A program made the position numbers and the translations under genes. The notes under the pieces are model-generated. The model saw nothing but the letters and a program-made list of their open reading frames with translations. It did no database searches and was not told the DNA's origin. Shown piece by piece: positions 48,301 to 50,370 of a stretch of 64,000 nucleotides of DNA (position 1 is the first letter of the stretch; every line of letters begins with the position of its first letter). Origin of the DNA: Colias croceus (taxonomy: Eukaryota > Arthropoda > Insecta > Lepidoptera > Pieridae); assembly GCF_905220415.1 (NCBI RefSeq), contig NC_059549.1, positions 10,850,001 through 10,914,000 of the forward strand. The letters run 5' to 3'.

Positions 48301-48443
48301 ACCAGCTCGTGGTGGAGCGCGGCGACAAGCTGTCCCACCTGGAGGAGCGCACCGAGCGCATGCACTCGCACGCCGCCGAGTTCTCCACCTCCGCGCACCA
48401 GCTCATGCTCAAGTACAAGGACAAGAAGTGGTACCAGCTGTGA
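3204..48443 (+). CDS. Tomosyn: Tomosyn (syntaxin-binding protein 5 family), 5' partial, spliced
   Basis: Tomosyn is a cytosolic inhibitor of vesicle priming. Two WD40 beta-propellers, as in Lgl and yeast Sro7, precede a C-terminal R-SNARE that pairs with syntaxin and SNAP-25 in place of synaptobrevin. Core exons are 3204-3386, 19103-19237, 30791-30854, 31568-31784, 32127-32202, 33005-33159, 33659-33822, 34270-34400, 34642-34721, 35128-35360, 35653-35760, 36417-36589, 37054-37237, 38189-38894, 39600-39767, 43222-43338, 43614-43736, 43845-43954, 44120-44339, 44458-44566, 45490-45579, 46515-46610, 46794-46918 and 48184-48443. Every junction is GT-AG and keeps the frame; together they encode about 1340 residues. 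Family signatures include GTERGNVHVVNIETFALSGY, the HADGSVKFWDAS blade, SFSRSRSSS, and the C-terminus LKYKDKKWYQL. The start codon is outside the window. Confidence 0.95.
3862..4604 (+). mobile_element. Inverted-repeat element with AACCGACTTCAAA termini, containing a large palindrome
   Basis: The first 285 bp (3862-4147) form a near-perfect palindrome centred near 4003, both arms carrying AACCGACTTCAAAA and a copy of GTTTGAAGTCGGTG-like sequence. The rest (about 4370-4604) matches the element at 26085-26322 almost base for base and closes with TTTGAAGTCGGTT. I read it as a non-autonomous inverted-repeat transposon with a duplicated, inverted left end. A poly(A) stretch lies at 4530-4553. Confidence 0.6.
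4980..5176 (+). mobile_element. Short interspersed repeat, TACTAATATTATAAA-type with TCTG microsatellite
   Basis: This copy begins at the TACTAATATTATAAA sequence, continues through a short (TCTG)n run and the text CTACTGAACCAATTTTCATG, and closes with GAAGCCGCGGGCGGAAA. It is the plus-strand counterpart of 57984-58203. The family is a lepidopteran Helitron/SINE-like repeat; autonomy is not expected. Confidence 0.6.
8059..8276 (-). mobile_element. Palindromic repeat with GAAGTTATACTTC ends
   Basis: Two inverted 13-mers (GAAGTTATACTTC at 8061-8073 and GAAGTATAACTTC at 8234-8246) bound about 160 bp. The inner part from 8139 to 8276 reappears, reverse complemented and nearly unchanged, at 57000-57140. 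I infer a small non-autonomous element; no target-site duplication could be fixed. Confidence 0.5.
8791..8860. repeat. Perfect hairpin, 25-bp arms
   Basis: The left arm (8791-8815) ATAAATTTATAAAGAATAG is inverted at 8836-8860 around a 20-nt loop containing CGAGGCGGG. The sequence ATAGTGTAATCAT occurs at 8780 and again at 8909, so the hairpin may sit inside a short duplicated or inserted segment. The function is unknown. Confidence 0.5.
10164..10167. repeat. Target-site duplication TGTA, left copy
   Basis: TGTA directly precedes the 5' LTR and is repeated at 16373-16376 directly after the 3' LTR. A 5-bp reading (ATGTA) is also possible because the terminal A of the LTR can belong to either side. 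Four to five bases is the normal duplication for Ty3/Gypsy elements. Confidence 0.75.
10168..10528 (+). repeat. 5' LTR
   Basis: This 361-bp repeat starts TGTAATG and ends CTTATA, and is identical by eye to 16012-16372. A TATA-like box (TATAAT, 10335-10340) sits 31 bases before 10366, the predicted start of the RNA. An AATAAA signal lies at 10462-10467. The 14-mer CTTTTAATTTACAG is present twice (10377-10390 and 10469-10482). The end is not the usual CA dinucleotide. Confidence 0.92.
10335..10340 (+). promoter_or_regulatory. LTR TATA-like box
   Basis: TATAAT in the 5' LTR lies about 31 nt before AAATGTCGTTT (10366). That is the spacing expected between a TATA box and an RNA polymerase II start site, and would place the U3/R boundary at 10366. 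The identical box in the 3' LTR is at 16179-16184. Confidence 0.5.
10529..10539 (+). other. Putative self-priming primer-binding site
   Basis: AAACGACATTT follows the last LTR base directly, where the minus-strand primer should bind. It does not begin with the TGG expected of a site complementary to a tRNA 3' CCA end. It is the exact reverse complement of AAATGTCGTTT at 10366-10376 in the LTR, the predicted 5' end of the RNA. Pairing stops with mismatches at both sides, giving exactly 11 bp. The Tf1 retrotransposon of fission yeast primes itself with an 11-nt match of this kind. Confidence 0.65.
10557..11678 (+). CDS. Retrotransposon Gag
   Basis: The 373-residue product is a capsid/nucleocapsid precursor that packages the element's RNA. 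Residues about 140-215 show the retrotransposon Gag core (WIENFEKECDRF, then LFLEKSCLDWY and WKEWKNNFLETF). Near the C-terminus C-x2-C-x9-H-x4-C (residues 320-338, starting CKTC) is a variant zinc knuckle. The start is the first ATG after the primer site. The frame ends with AAA AAA AAC GAG TAA, so the slippery heptamer lies just before the stop. The frame is intact, with no stop or frameshift. Confidence 0.9.
   Translation: MDRLQFEFTMIASNDGKSNVLAITSITTEEGKCYVLPDDLKPVIHHTCIVKMSTFSKIKNSIKKRHQSRKIWIKLNEDQKKTYTDEEGNMQFLDQYLEEISIIQPKDKDSNLQNILEKLIETTTNKENQHNLRHVSEKFIIEKFTSKNCNALQWIENFEKECDRFSITKDETKIETLRLFLEKSCLDWYSSMAIKLTVTSEWKEWKNNFLETFKNQGWDMVSYAFSFKYKEGLLIDYAIKKERLILDINKSVDSKTIIDLIATGLPGFILNKLNRDELNNTTDLFNELRKYEGMMYKKNSPMVRSATFLHRNKINEKKPCKTCESLDKGIRYHPEELCWFKKNKNESERGTKARTVNNNSIIEVDINTNKKNE
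11666..11672 (+). other. -1 ribosomal frameshift site A AAA AAC
   Basis: The heptamer AAAAAAC is in the gag frame as A AAA AAC, two codons before the gag stop. Slipping back one base leads into the protease frame, which is open from 11672 through the DSG active site. This is the canonical X XXY YYZ pattern used by many retroelements. A stimulating downstream RNA structure was not evaluated. Confidence 0.75.
11672..11926 (+). CDS. Retrotransposon aspartic protease, N-terminal part, interrupted
   Basis: Read in the -1 frame relative to gag, this segment contains GIYDSGSQISLIN (near 11735-11773), the DSG form of the aspartic protease active site. It cleaves the Gag and Gag-Pol precursors in particles of this family. 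The frame is broken at 11926/11927 by the inverted-repeat element; reading on would add about ten foreign residues before a stop at 11954-11956. The remainder of the domain resumes at 13147. Confidence 0.85.
11924..11926. repeat. Target-site duplication GAA of nested element, left copy
   Basis: GAA precedes the nested element and is repeated at 13147-13149. Element plus one duplication is 1223 bp, which exactly accounts for the change of reading frame between the two protease parts. Confidence 0.6.
11927..13146. mobile_element. Nested 1220-bp long-inverted-repeat element in the protease region
   Basis: The termini are TGGTCCGGGAGCCAG on the left and, inverted, TGGTTAGGGAGCCAG on the right. 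Two 282-bp arms (11927-12208 and 12865-13146) are imperfect inverted copies; about 656 bp lie between. The motif CAGCTG recurs many times in arms and centre. No transposase frame is visible, so it is non-autonomous. A 3-bp duplication (GAA) flanks it. I could not assign a superfamily: the ends match neither CACTA nor typical PIF/Harbinger elements. Confidence 0.8.
13147..15960 (+). CDS. Retrotransposon Pol: protease end, reverse transcriptase, RNase H, integrase
   Basis: The frame is open from the duplicated GAA to the stop at 15958-15960. It begins with the protease end (FIIGLD). Reverse transcriptase carries LCIDFRELNK, LPFGLKTSPAIFQR and FIDD (13954-13965). RNase H acidic residues are at 14401 (D), 14527 (E) and 14602 (D). 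Integrase has an H-x4-H (14965, 14980) and C-x2-C (15061, 15070) zinc site and a DD35E triad at 15169, 15343 and 15451, then a GPF motif (15832-15840). It ends soon after, without a chromodomain. All catalytic residues checked are present, so the enzyme part looks recently functional. Confidence 0.92.
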   Translation, partial: EDFDDFIIGLDMIQKFRLTQNENLQIEQKKIVNKKDRIPKENENIKKYKKTFAINFNEHIETEEFISMIEHLDTEKKIEIEKIIKEFKTIFAKDKYDIGSVRNYEAHIDLLVNKYCSKRPYRCTIEDKLEIEKQISMLLKNNLIEESYSPFAAPVTMAFKKGENKKSRLCIDFRELNKIVVPQAQPFPLIDDLIIKTRNCKYFTTLDINSAFWAIPLRVGDRSKTGFVTQEGHYQWTCLPFGLKTSPAIFQRILSNILRKHNLTGYAVNFIDDILIYSSNFEEHLRHIRDVLEAIIKEGFRLKLQKCTFASDSVKYLGHVIQHNSVRPLKDNLISIKHFPTPKTQKNIRQFLGKINFYHEYIPRSAIILDPLHNLLRKNEKFVWSEKCEESFNQIKNYLCSQPVLEIFDNDLPIKIFTDASLGGIGAILKQTQLDGKDKPVAYFSKKLNETQKRKKAIYLECLAIKEAVKYWQHWLIGKQFTIYSDHKPLENMNIKCRTDEELGDLTYYLSQYDFTIKYIPGKENVEADCLSRNPVLESEDNKEDLLKIVNLIQIKDVIEDQKKNAIIIENKQNLIHKNEIYYKRIKKDEKIILSEEFSKKLIKKVHEDLCHIGIRQLQKKISPVYTAKNLTKNIINICKTCEICIKNKSRCQGKFGLMSQLGPATKPFEIMSIDTIGGFGGSRSTKKYLHLLVDHYTRYAFIVTSKTQNASDFIKLTKKVLETDEIGIILTDQYPGINSREFKQYLQDNNITLIFTAVNTPFSNGLNERLNQTIVNKIRCRINEKNNKKSWTTVARECIQKYNETEHSVTGFAPKYLLDGTNVTILPNEIKTIQNEDKWIADRRLALENTIKSHNYNKKIFDRNRKPLELQIGSDVYVENGNRLNRKKLDELLIGPFKILEKISNSIYRIDTGNRKTESSLFHITKLQPVTAEYED
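15991..16011 (+). other. Polypurine tract
   Basis: A pyrimidine stretch (TTTCTCTTTT) followed by eight G and AGA ends directly at the first base of the 3' LTR. This is the expected primer for plus-strand DNA synthesis, and fixes the LTR boundary at 16012. Confidence 0.85.
16012..16372 (+). repeat. 3' LTR
   Basis: This repeat is 361 bp and identical by eye to the 5' LTR. Its AATAAA (16306-16311) could end the element's RNA or prematurely end tomosyn pre-mRNA, because both run in the same direction. TGTA follows at 16373-16376. Confidence 0.92.
16377..19102 (+). other. Tomosyn: Tomosyn intron 1, part after the retrotransposon
   Basis: AT-rich intron with no coding exon seen. It contains one copy of a dispersed repeat (about 17812-17940; partial inverted copies at 33566-33640 and 36885-36960) and a palindromic GTGAAACTTC element at 18926-19048, 55 bp before the next exon. 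Confidence 0.55.
18926..19048. mobile_element. Palindromic repeat with GTGAAACTTCTTT / AAAGAAGTTTCAC ends
   Basis: Inverted ends GTGAAACTTCTTTGGC and TAAAGAAGTTTCACTTC bound about 120 bp. Related inverted ends occur at 26448-26595, 36137-36340 and about 36690-36842, and a TTATAC variant at 8059 and 57033. It lies very close to the acceptor of the next exon. Confidence 0.5.
19103..19237 (+). CDS. Tomosyn: Tomosyn exon 2 of window
   Basis: Encodes ITSLHLPLQSKWIHVGTERG through NVHVVNIETFALSGYVINWN to KAIEV, one of the most conserved parts of the first propeller. The acceptor is tatccacag and the donor gtgagt. It follows a 15.7-kb intron. Confidence 0.95.
19264..19440 (-). mobile_element. SINE-like repeat with A-tail (minus strand)
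   Basis: Minus-strand reading ends up next to a run of T on the plus strand (19428-19440), so the tail would be poly(A) in a transcript or retrotransposed copy. It includes GAGCGCGGGGACCGAATC and AAGCTATTGCATAGC text on the plus strand. A second copy is at 56572-56770. It starts 27 bp after a tomosyn exon. Confidence 0.55.
19496..19680 (-). mobile_element. tRNA-derived SINE (minus strand)
   Basis: On the minus strand TGGCTTGGTTGGTAGAGACC (19648-19667) resembles the A box, and GGTCGTGGGTTCGATTC (19614-19630) the B box, of an RNA polymerase III promoter, at tRNA-like spacing. It is followed by a non-tRNA body with AAATATTTGTGTGATGAACA. This is a typical lepidopteran tRNA-derived SINE, not a functional tRNA gene. 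Confidence 0.8.
23981..24336 (+). mobile_element. THAP-like DNA transposon relic
   Basis: Short inverted ends CGGACACTC (23981) and GAGTGTCCG (24328-24336) bound a segment containing a 58-residue frame at 24179-24355. The frame starts MVRYCAVYGC, which resembles the N-terminus of a THAP zinc finger (C-x4-C), as in P-element and related transposases. The rest of the protein is missing. No target-site duplication is clear, so boundaries are uncertain. Confidence 0.4.
24179..24355 (+). pseudogene. THAP-domain N-terminal fragment
   Basis: The first ten residues MVRYCAVYGC fit the start of a THAP finger. After EFFFT the later pattern (W, second C/H pair, AVPTF box) is not recognisable. I read it as an internally deleted transposase start, not a gene. 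Confidence 0.4.
26085..26322 (+). mobile_element. Inverted-repeat element with AACCGACTTCAAA ends
   Basis: The ends are AACCGACTTCAAA and TTTGAAGTCGGTT. The body contains AAAATGCTCATAAAATAAAA and AATCGGTTCAGAAACCTCGG, matching 4385-4604 closely. The preceding ACTGCGTTAAAAAC also matches the left flank of the copy at 3862. Confidence 0.65.
26448..26595. mobile_element. Palindromic repeat with AAAGTGAAACTTT / AAAGTTTCACTTT ends
   Basis: Inverted ends bound about 150 bp whose centre holds TACGATAATTATCGTA-like self-complementary sequence. It belongs to the same group as 18926-19048 and 36137-36340. Confidence 0.45.
28211..28665. mobile_element. 455-bp MITE with ATAC target-site duplication
   Basis: The ends AATTGAGTATTTGAATAA and TTATTCAAATACTCAATT are inverted. 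ATAC flanks both sides (28207-28210 and 28666-28669). No coding frame is present. Two full TGACGTCA sequences (28407-28414 and 28472-28479), the binding site of CREB/ATF proteins, lie in its centre. Confidence 0.7.
29739..30591 (+). mobile_element. 853-bp TA-flanked inverted-repeat element with transposase remnant
   Basis: Inverted ends of about 24 bp (starting TAGGTCTACCAGAATCTGAT and, inverted, TAGGTAAACCAGAATCTGAT) are flanked by TA dinucleotides at 29737-29738 and 30592-30593. It carries a short coding relic at 29895-30035 and a second piece near 30121. TA duplication fits the Tc1/mariner (IS630) group. Confidence 0.7.
29895..30035 (+). pseudogene. Transposase N-terminal exon remnant
   Basis: A 46-residue frame begins MSQKPLQSQARGVVYNVYRK. 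A GT donor (gtaaac, 30012) follows KILL, and after an acceptor at about 30121 the frame GVSNTAIRQVQ looks like the recognition helix region of a helix-turn-helix. The catalytic part is missing. Assignment to an IS630-type transposase is inferred from the HTH look and the TA flanks. Confidence 0.4.
30791..30854 (+). CDS. Tomosyn: Tomosyn exon 3 of window
   Basis: Encodes TRPNHPGAVVEISDNPLDAS plus K, matching the HPGPVVHISDNP stretch of the family. Acceptor ttgttacag, donor gtacaa. The exon is only 64 bp. Confidence 0.93.
30876..31020 (-). mobile_element. Helitron/SINE-like repeat fragment
   Basis: Carries CTAGCTTTCCGCCCGCGGCT at its plus-strand left end and the ATTGTAATCGGTTAAGT text seen in the copy at 535-770. 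It begins about 20 bp after a tomosyn exon. Confidence 0.5.
31441..31534. repeat. Long hairpin in tomosyn intron 3
   Basis: TTTGTAAAGAACCAATCATA continuing to TCGCTT (31461-31486) pairs with 31491-31516 around a 4-nt loop, with two mismatches in 26. Weaker pairing extends outward to AAGGCT/AGCCTT. It ends about 35 bp before the next exon. It may be a miniature inverted-repeat element or a structured RNA. Confidence 0.55.
31568..31784 (+). CDS. Tomosyn: Tomosyn exon 4 of window
   Basis: Encodes LLIAFESGLVVVWDLRARAA through AAWQQDGKFMTAHADGALAT to SYPHG, a WD40 blade of the first propeller. Acceptor tttccag, donor gtcagt. The stretch CLGTGGPGEAVRA is GC-rich. Confidence 0.94.
32127..32202 (+). 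CDS. Tomosyn: Tomosyn exon 5 of window
   Basis: Encodes KANKDGKLEPCKPIHRLEWK then TSRTG, matching the KDGKKPEPCKPI stretch of vertebrate tomosyn. Acceptor atttcag, donor gtaagt. Confidence 0.94.
33005..33159 (+). CDS. Tomosyn: Tomosyn exon 6 of window
   Basis: Encodes ESMVIFSGGLPTDKAGRTHS, then VTVLNGKSTTVLEMEHSVVD and FVTLCESPHAA. The GKSTxVLEMxxSxVDFxTLCE text is a hallmark of the family. Acceptor tttccag, donor gtaata. Confidence 0.95.
33659..33822 (+). CDS. Tomosyn: Tomosyn exon 7 of window
   Basis: Encodes DYQEPYAIVVLLQNDLVVID, then FDNPYPMDIHESPVTCCSYF and ADCPSDL. It bridges to the second propeller. Acceptor tgttccag, donor gtaagg. Confidence 0.95.
34270..34400 (+). CDS. Tomosyn: Tomosyn exon 8 of window
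   Basis: Encodes IPAFYSVGRAGNKKAAGFSE through WPIDGGEW to SYSEIILTG. Acceptor ctattccag, donor gtaatg. Confidence 0.95.
34642..34721 (+). CDS. Tomosyn: Tomosyn exon 9 of window
   Basis: Encodes HADGSVKFWDASAGTLQILY then KLKCSK. HADGSVKFWDAS is nearly invariant in tomosyns. Acceptor atttcag, donor gtaagt. Confidence 0.96.
35128..35360 (+). CDS. Tomosyn: Tomosyn exon 10 of window, with Gly/Ala insertion
   Basis: Encodes VFERRSGSGAGVCGAGAGGA, more Gly/Ala/Leu repeats, then DEDSPLGIQHVALCAESRRL and VMLFKFRKQEVTAETH. The VFE and FRKQEV ends match the family; the Gly/Ala-rich middle replaces the usual acidic linker. Codon third positions are almost all G or C. Acceptor tcttgcag, donor gtgagt. Confidence 0.93.
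35653..35760 (+). CDS. Tomosyn: Tomosyn exon 11 of window
   Basis: Encodes VLEIPVISDAVEEEASPDAE then GGRSASCGRSEDETRR, an acidic linker. It is a clean 36-codon exon, phase 0 on both sides, so skipping would keep the frame. Acceptor gatcgcag, donor gtaatt. Confidence 0.85.
36137..36340. mobile_element. Palindromic repeat with GAAGTGAAACTTC / GAAGTTTCACTTC ends
   Basis: Inverted ends (GAAGTGAAACTTCTTT near 36148 and AAAGAAGTTTCACTTC near 36325) bound about 190 bp with CGTTACGCGTGACATTTTTC. It ends about 80 bp before a tomosyn exon. Same group as 18926-19048. Confidence 0.45.
36417..36589 (+). CDS. Tomosyn: Tomosyn exon 12 of window
   Basis: Encodes a Gly/Ala/Arg-rich linker, then FQAALVALQLGPAHPVAALT and INSSYGL. 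The INSSYGL end aligns with the family's VNSSYGL. Acceptor gtgtacag, donor gtgagt. Confidence 0.93.
37054..37237 (+). CDS. Tomosyn: Tomosyn exon 13 of window, with Asp-Arg-Pro repeats
   Basis: Encodes MAWGGERGIVVVDIWRRVVV, then a tail with DRPDRPDRPDRHDRHDRR. The first part is a second-propeller strand; the repeats (9-bp unit, 37166-37219) are a lineage-specific expansion. Acceptor tccgtccag, donor gtaaca. Confidence 0.92.
37238..38188 (+). other. Tomosyn: Tomosyn intron 13
   Basis: AT-rich intron of 951 bp. I see no exon and no clear repeat in it. Confidence 0.7.
38189..38894 (+). CDS. Tomosyn: Tomosyn exon 14 of window, hypervariable linker
   Basis: This 706-bp exon encodes LEESPGSPEPAEEAPP, then RRKSTPWKTFNLKRQLSKVD, an acidic/basic linker, and ends GQSFAGNLMRRFS. 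It is the flexible loop joining the second propeller to its later blades, the site of most splice variation in tomosyns. A tandem duplication gives DVFERMHKELQEK and DVYDRMHKELQER. Acceptor ccctgaag, donor gtaagt. Without splicing the frame would end at 38959. Confidence 0.92.
39600..39767 (+). CDS. Tomosyn: Tomosyn exon 15 of window, alternative acceptor
   Basis: Encodes VPSPRRSSPEPLTLRDILLT, then VVLSSGEFVARLCPKNEANV and a short acidic end EEVIEVPHRI. Two acceptors fit: acctcag before 39600 and the stronger tttcttcag before 39678. They are 78 bp apart, so both keep the frame. Donor gtatga is weak. Phase 1 on both sides means the exon can be skipped. Drosophila tomosyn is known to splice alternatively in this region. 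Confidence 0.65.
40330..40468 (+). CDS. Candidate G-rich alternative exon or alternative first exon
   Basis: The frame starts MNGPGGGGGWSGAGGGG and runs to PAARVRRSRSQ, then a gtaccc donor in the phase that joins the exon at 43222. Its upstream side is phase 0, unlike the neighbours (phase 1), so it does not fit as a simple cassette. The ATG directly follows TAG, which is both an acceptor-like AG and an in-frame stop. It could be the first exon of a short form, or not an exon at all. Confidence 0.3.
41501..41560 (+). CDS. Tomosyn: Candidate 60-bp cassette exon of tomosyn
   Basis: Between acceptor gtcgatacag and donor gtatcc is an open 60-bp segment giving PPIPQSVASMEYLQIVQPN. It has phase 1 at both ends, exactly what neighbours at 38894/39767 and 43222 require, so it could be included or skipped in frame. 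Coding is inferred only from phase, splice sites and composition. Confidence 0.45.
43222..43338 (+). CDS. Tomosyn: Tomosyn exon 16 of window
   Basis: Encodes KLDSSFSRSRSSSMSSLENI, then QEGIQCLAFADSYIKKS. The SFSRSRSSS motif is shared with vertebrate tomosyns and is rich in likely phosphorylation sites. Acceptor gccgcgtag, donor gtaaga. Confidence 0.95.
43614..43736 (+). CDS. Tomosyn: Tomosyn exon 17 of window
   Basis: Encodes PTSLVPTLWIGTTLGSVLTM, then MINLPEADLRHTQPVVVTTS. The LWIGTTLGSVL strand is conserved in the family. Acceptor tgtttttag, donor gtaagt. Confidence 0.95.
43845..43954 (+). CDS. Tomosyn: Tomosyn exon 18 of window
   Basis: Encodes GPIFRLKGSILTMSFLDCNG, then ALIPYSYESWKDDSKD. 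Acceptor ctttcag, donor gtaagt. Confidence 0.95.
44120..44339 (+). CDS. Tomosyn: Tomosyn exon 19 of window
   Basis: Encodes a Ser/Thr-rich start, then DRQFVVIASEKQARVVALPS, QNCVYRQQIVDTDFVVKAEI and VSLK. Acceptor tttttttag, donor gtacta. A GTGAGC at 44327 inside the exon is a competing donor, but its use would break the match to the family. Confidence 0.94.
44458..44566 (+). CDS. Tomosyn: Tomosyn exon 20 of window
   Basis: Encodes SVCLVSYLSTGHLSAYSLPS, then LRPLLHVDFLPLSEL. Acceptor gttcgcag, donor gtgagc. Confidence 0.95.
44567..45489 (+). other. Tomosyn: Tomosyn intron 20
   Basis: A 923-bp intron, unusually GC-rich in its last third (C-rich run at 45340-45430). An imperfect inverted repeat (CCGCTTGGC near 45019 and GCCAAGCGG near 45102) flanks about 75 bp. 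No exon is seen. Confidence 0.6.
45490..45579 (+). CDS. Tomosyn: Tomosyn exon 21 of window, insect-type insertion
   Basis: Encodes FQTQSKQRGIVDPMLSIWGQ, then QLIVNEDTD. Phase 2 on both sides, 90 bp, so it could be skipped in frame. The vertebrate proteins I remember pass straight from the LPL strand to IARTFCF without it. Acceptor cctggtag, donor gtaagt. Confidence 0.9.
45580..46514 (+). other. Tomosyn: Tomosyn intron 21
   Basis: A 935-bp intron with a C-rich stretch near 45700-45740 and an ACACCCTCAC-type simple repeat near 45975-46010. No exon seen. Confidence 0.65.
46515..46610 (+). CDS. Tomosyn: Tomosyn exon 22 of window
   Basis: Encodes IAKTFCFSNRGHGLYLASPT, then EIQKFTIDAEF. Acceptor tgttacag, donor gtacgt. 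Confidence 0.95.
46794..46918 (+). CDS. Tomosyn: Tomosyn exon 23 of window
   Basis: Encodes SQLNEMMGELFLPRDMPEPP, then KESFFRGLFGGGVRPLDREE and L. The FFRGLFGGG and LDREEL text marks the tail that leads into the SNARE. Acceptor catccag, donor gtgagt. Confidence 0.96.
46919..48183 (+). other. Tomosyn: Tomosyn last intron
   Basis: The first third is AT-rich without clear features. The remainder is filled by a minisatellite (47336-48150) that stops only about 30 bp before the SNARE exon. Confidence 0.8.
47336..48150 (+). repeat. Minisatellite, GTGAATGTACTCTATGT-type unit, duplicated as a block
   Basis: Degenerate units of about 16-19 bp (GTGTGAATGTACTCTATG and variants such as CTCTAAGCGTGAATG) are repeated for about 800 bp. 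A block beginning CACAGTTTATTTTAAATGCT at 47307 recurs at 47793, and both blocks end in the same GAGTGTAATTTTTATGT text, so the array was also duplicated as a whole. Confidence 0.9.
48184..48443 (+). CDS. Tomosyn: Tomosyn last exon, R-SNARE domain
   Basis: Encodes GEGSGKPNRTVAKHIPGAEG, a linker, then the R-SNARE helix (SSEVARAHQLVVERGDKLSH, LEERTERMHSHAAEFSTSAH) and the invariant end LMLKYKDKKWYQL. The zero-layer arginine is in LEERT. In this family the helix forms a non-fusing complex with syntaxin and SNAP-25. There is no membrane anchor. Acceptor gtgtgtgcag; stop TGA at 48441-48443. Confidence 0.97.
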
Positions 48444-50370
48444 GCGCCGAGAGACCGCTTCGGCTTCGACGCGCCCGGCTGGACGCTCCCGCGGGCTTTC
48501 GGGAACGATAATTCGATTACAACGGCACACTCGCCGAGTCGATCGGTTTGAATTGTATCTCGATGGAGTTTAGTAACGTTGAAATGTTGGTGAGGGTGAA
48601 ACGTTTTATTCGATTATTGTCTGAAGGGTTGGGGGCCGCATCGCGCGGGCAGTGGGGCGCATCGCGGCTCGCCGTAGAGCTTAGCCTCTCGTAGTGTTTA
48701 CGATTTTACCTCTTAGAGTAACACAATTGAACGCACAACGTTTCGTCACTCGCTCATCTTAGAGCACGTAGTTGGGCCGCCTCGGTCTCCGCTCGCGAGC
48801 TGCTCGCGAACTCCCGGAGATCCCCCGCTTCTTCCCCCGTCGTCCCATCGTAGTGTTAAATCGCTCCCGGCTTCCCCCGTCTCTCGCAGACGCCCTTGTA
48901 CATACCATTCGCGTTCCGCGACGTGATAATGTAAATAAGATACACTAATGTAAACTTTTTGTACGATTATTCGTTAGCGTCTCGGTGTCCCGCGACCTTG
49001 TGGCGTCCCGTGGCAGAGAGCGATCGGAAATGTGATACAGTCTAAAGTTACTATGGTGGGAATTTCGACTGAACCGGTCGGCGAAGGACGCTCTGCCGTT
49101 CTTCGGTTCTTTTGTATGGCGATATTTTGTTGAGATGGAATTAAGAGTAACGTTAATATACATATATATCGCATCACCCGAGATTATTTAATGTCGCTCC
49201 TATTATAATATTATTCTAACTTACGAGTAGGTACGTTTTTGTAGCTACGGACGTTCGTAAATGAAACGACGACTGCGATAGTGATAGTCGACGTCGATCT
49301 GTATAAAGTATTGTTAAAGATAAATGATTAAAATATGTTTAAACGATTGGAGATTTAAGCATTGGATGACAATAATTTTGTTACTCATGTTGAGATTACT
49401 TTGACACCGCGAGGTGTATTTCCGTTTCACTTCTCGTACGCTTTACTTTTACTATTATTTATTTACTCTATTCTCTCTCTCTCTCTCTCTAATGCACACG
49501 CGGTTGAGTTGTTCTGATATGATAAATACTAATTTAATTACGTGTACATAAAATATGCCTTATACGATTTATCTTCAAGTTAATTAGTTGTTAATTAATA
49601 TATCTTTATGTATTTTTATAAAGCACACTTCTTAGTCGTTCGGTAACGAAATACGCTTAGTGATAATTTTAATATTAAAGCGTAACCTGTGGTCGGGGCG
49701 CGTCGCCCGCGTAACGATAGCAATACTAACTGAGGGTTGCCAGCCTCAAGCAAACCAGACCAATCGGTGTCGTATCGGTGTCGCTAGATTAAACTGCTAT
49801 GTTAAAATAATGTAAAGTTATAACTAAAAGCGTGTTGTATATTGCTGAATTAAGCGGCCGCGCCGGCTCTCCGGTCGGGCGGAATGTGGGGAGGAGATAT
49901 TTATAATGTAGTAACTAATTTTTCCATTATGTTGAATTGTGGCAACTGTTAGTGTTCCGCTCGGCCGGCGAGTCGAGCGAGCTCAGTATATATAAGTACA
50001 GTAGCATGGCCACAGCTGACAGTATGGCGGCACTCGGCGGTACCCATGACGTAGCGCCGCTCGACCCTCTCCCGAACCCGACACGTCATCCGCTAATGTC
50101 GCTATGTTCATTGAATTGTTATATTTTATTGTCCGTTGTGTCCTCGGCGATGTGTAAATGTTGGATGCCAAAGTTTACTATTTTGAAATTGAATTTTGTA
50201 TATAAGAATTATTATTGTTATAATATTTGTAAACATATTTTATTTAGTGAATTATAGTTTAGTCAGATCCGCGTGCGACGATTAGAGTTACCTATAGTGA
50301 CGTGGAATTAATGCGATGAATATGATTGTAACTAATGTTGTTCCGAAATAAATCATTAAAGTTGAATATT
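48444..50370 (+). other. Tomosyn: Tomosyn 3' UTR (to first good poly(A) signal)
   Basis: About 1.9 kb follow the stop without transposon-like repeats. AATAAA at 50347-50352, followed by T/G-rich sequence, is a good poly(A) signal. Further AATAAA sequences near 50908, 51600 and 51807 could give longer forms. Confidence 0.6.
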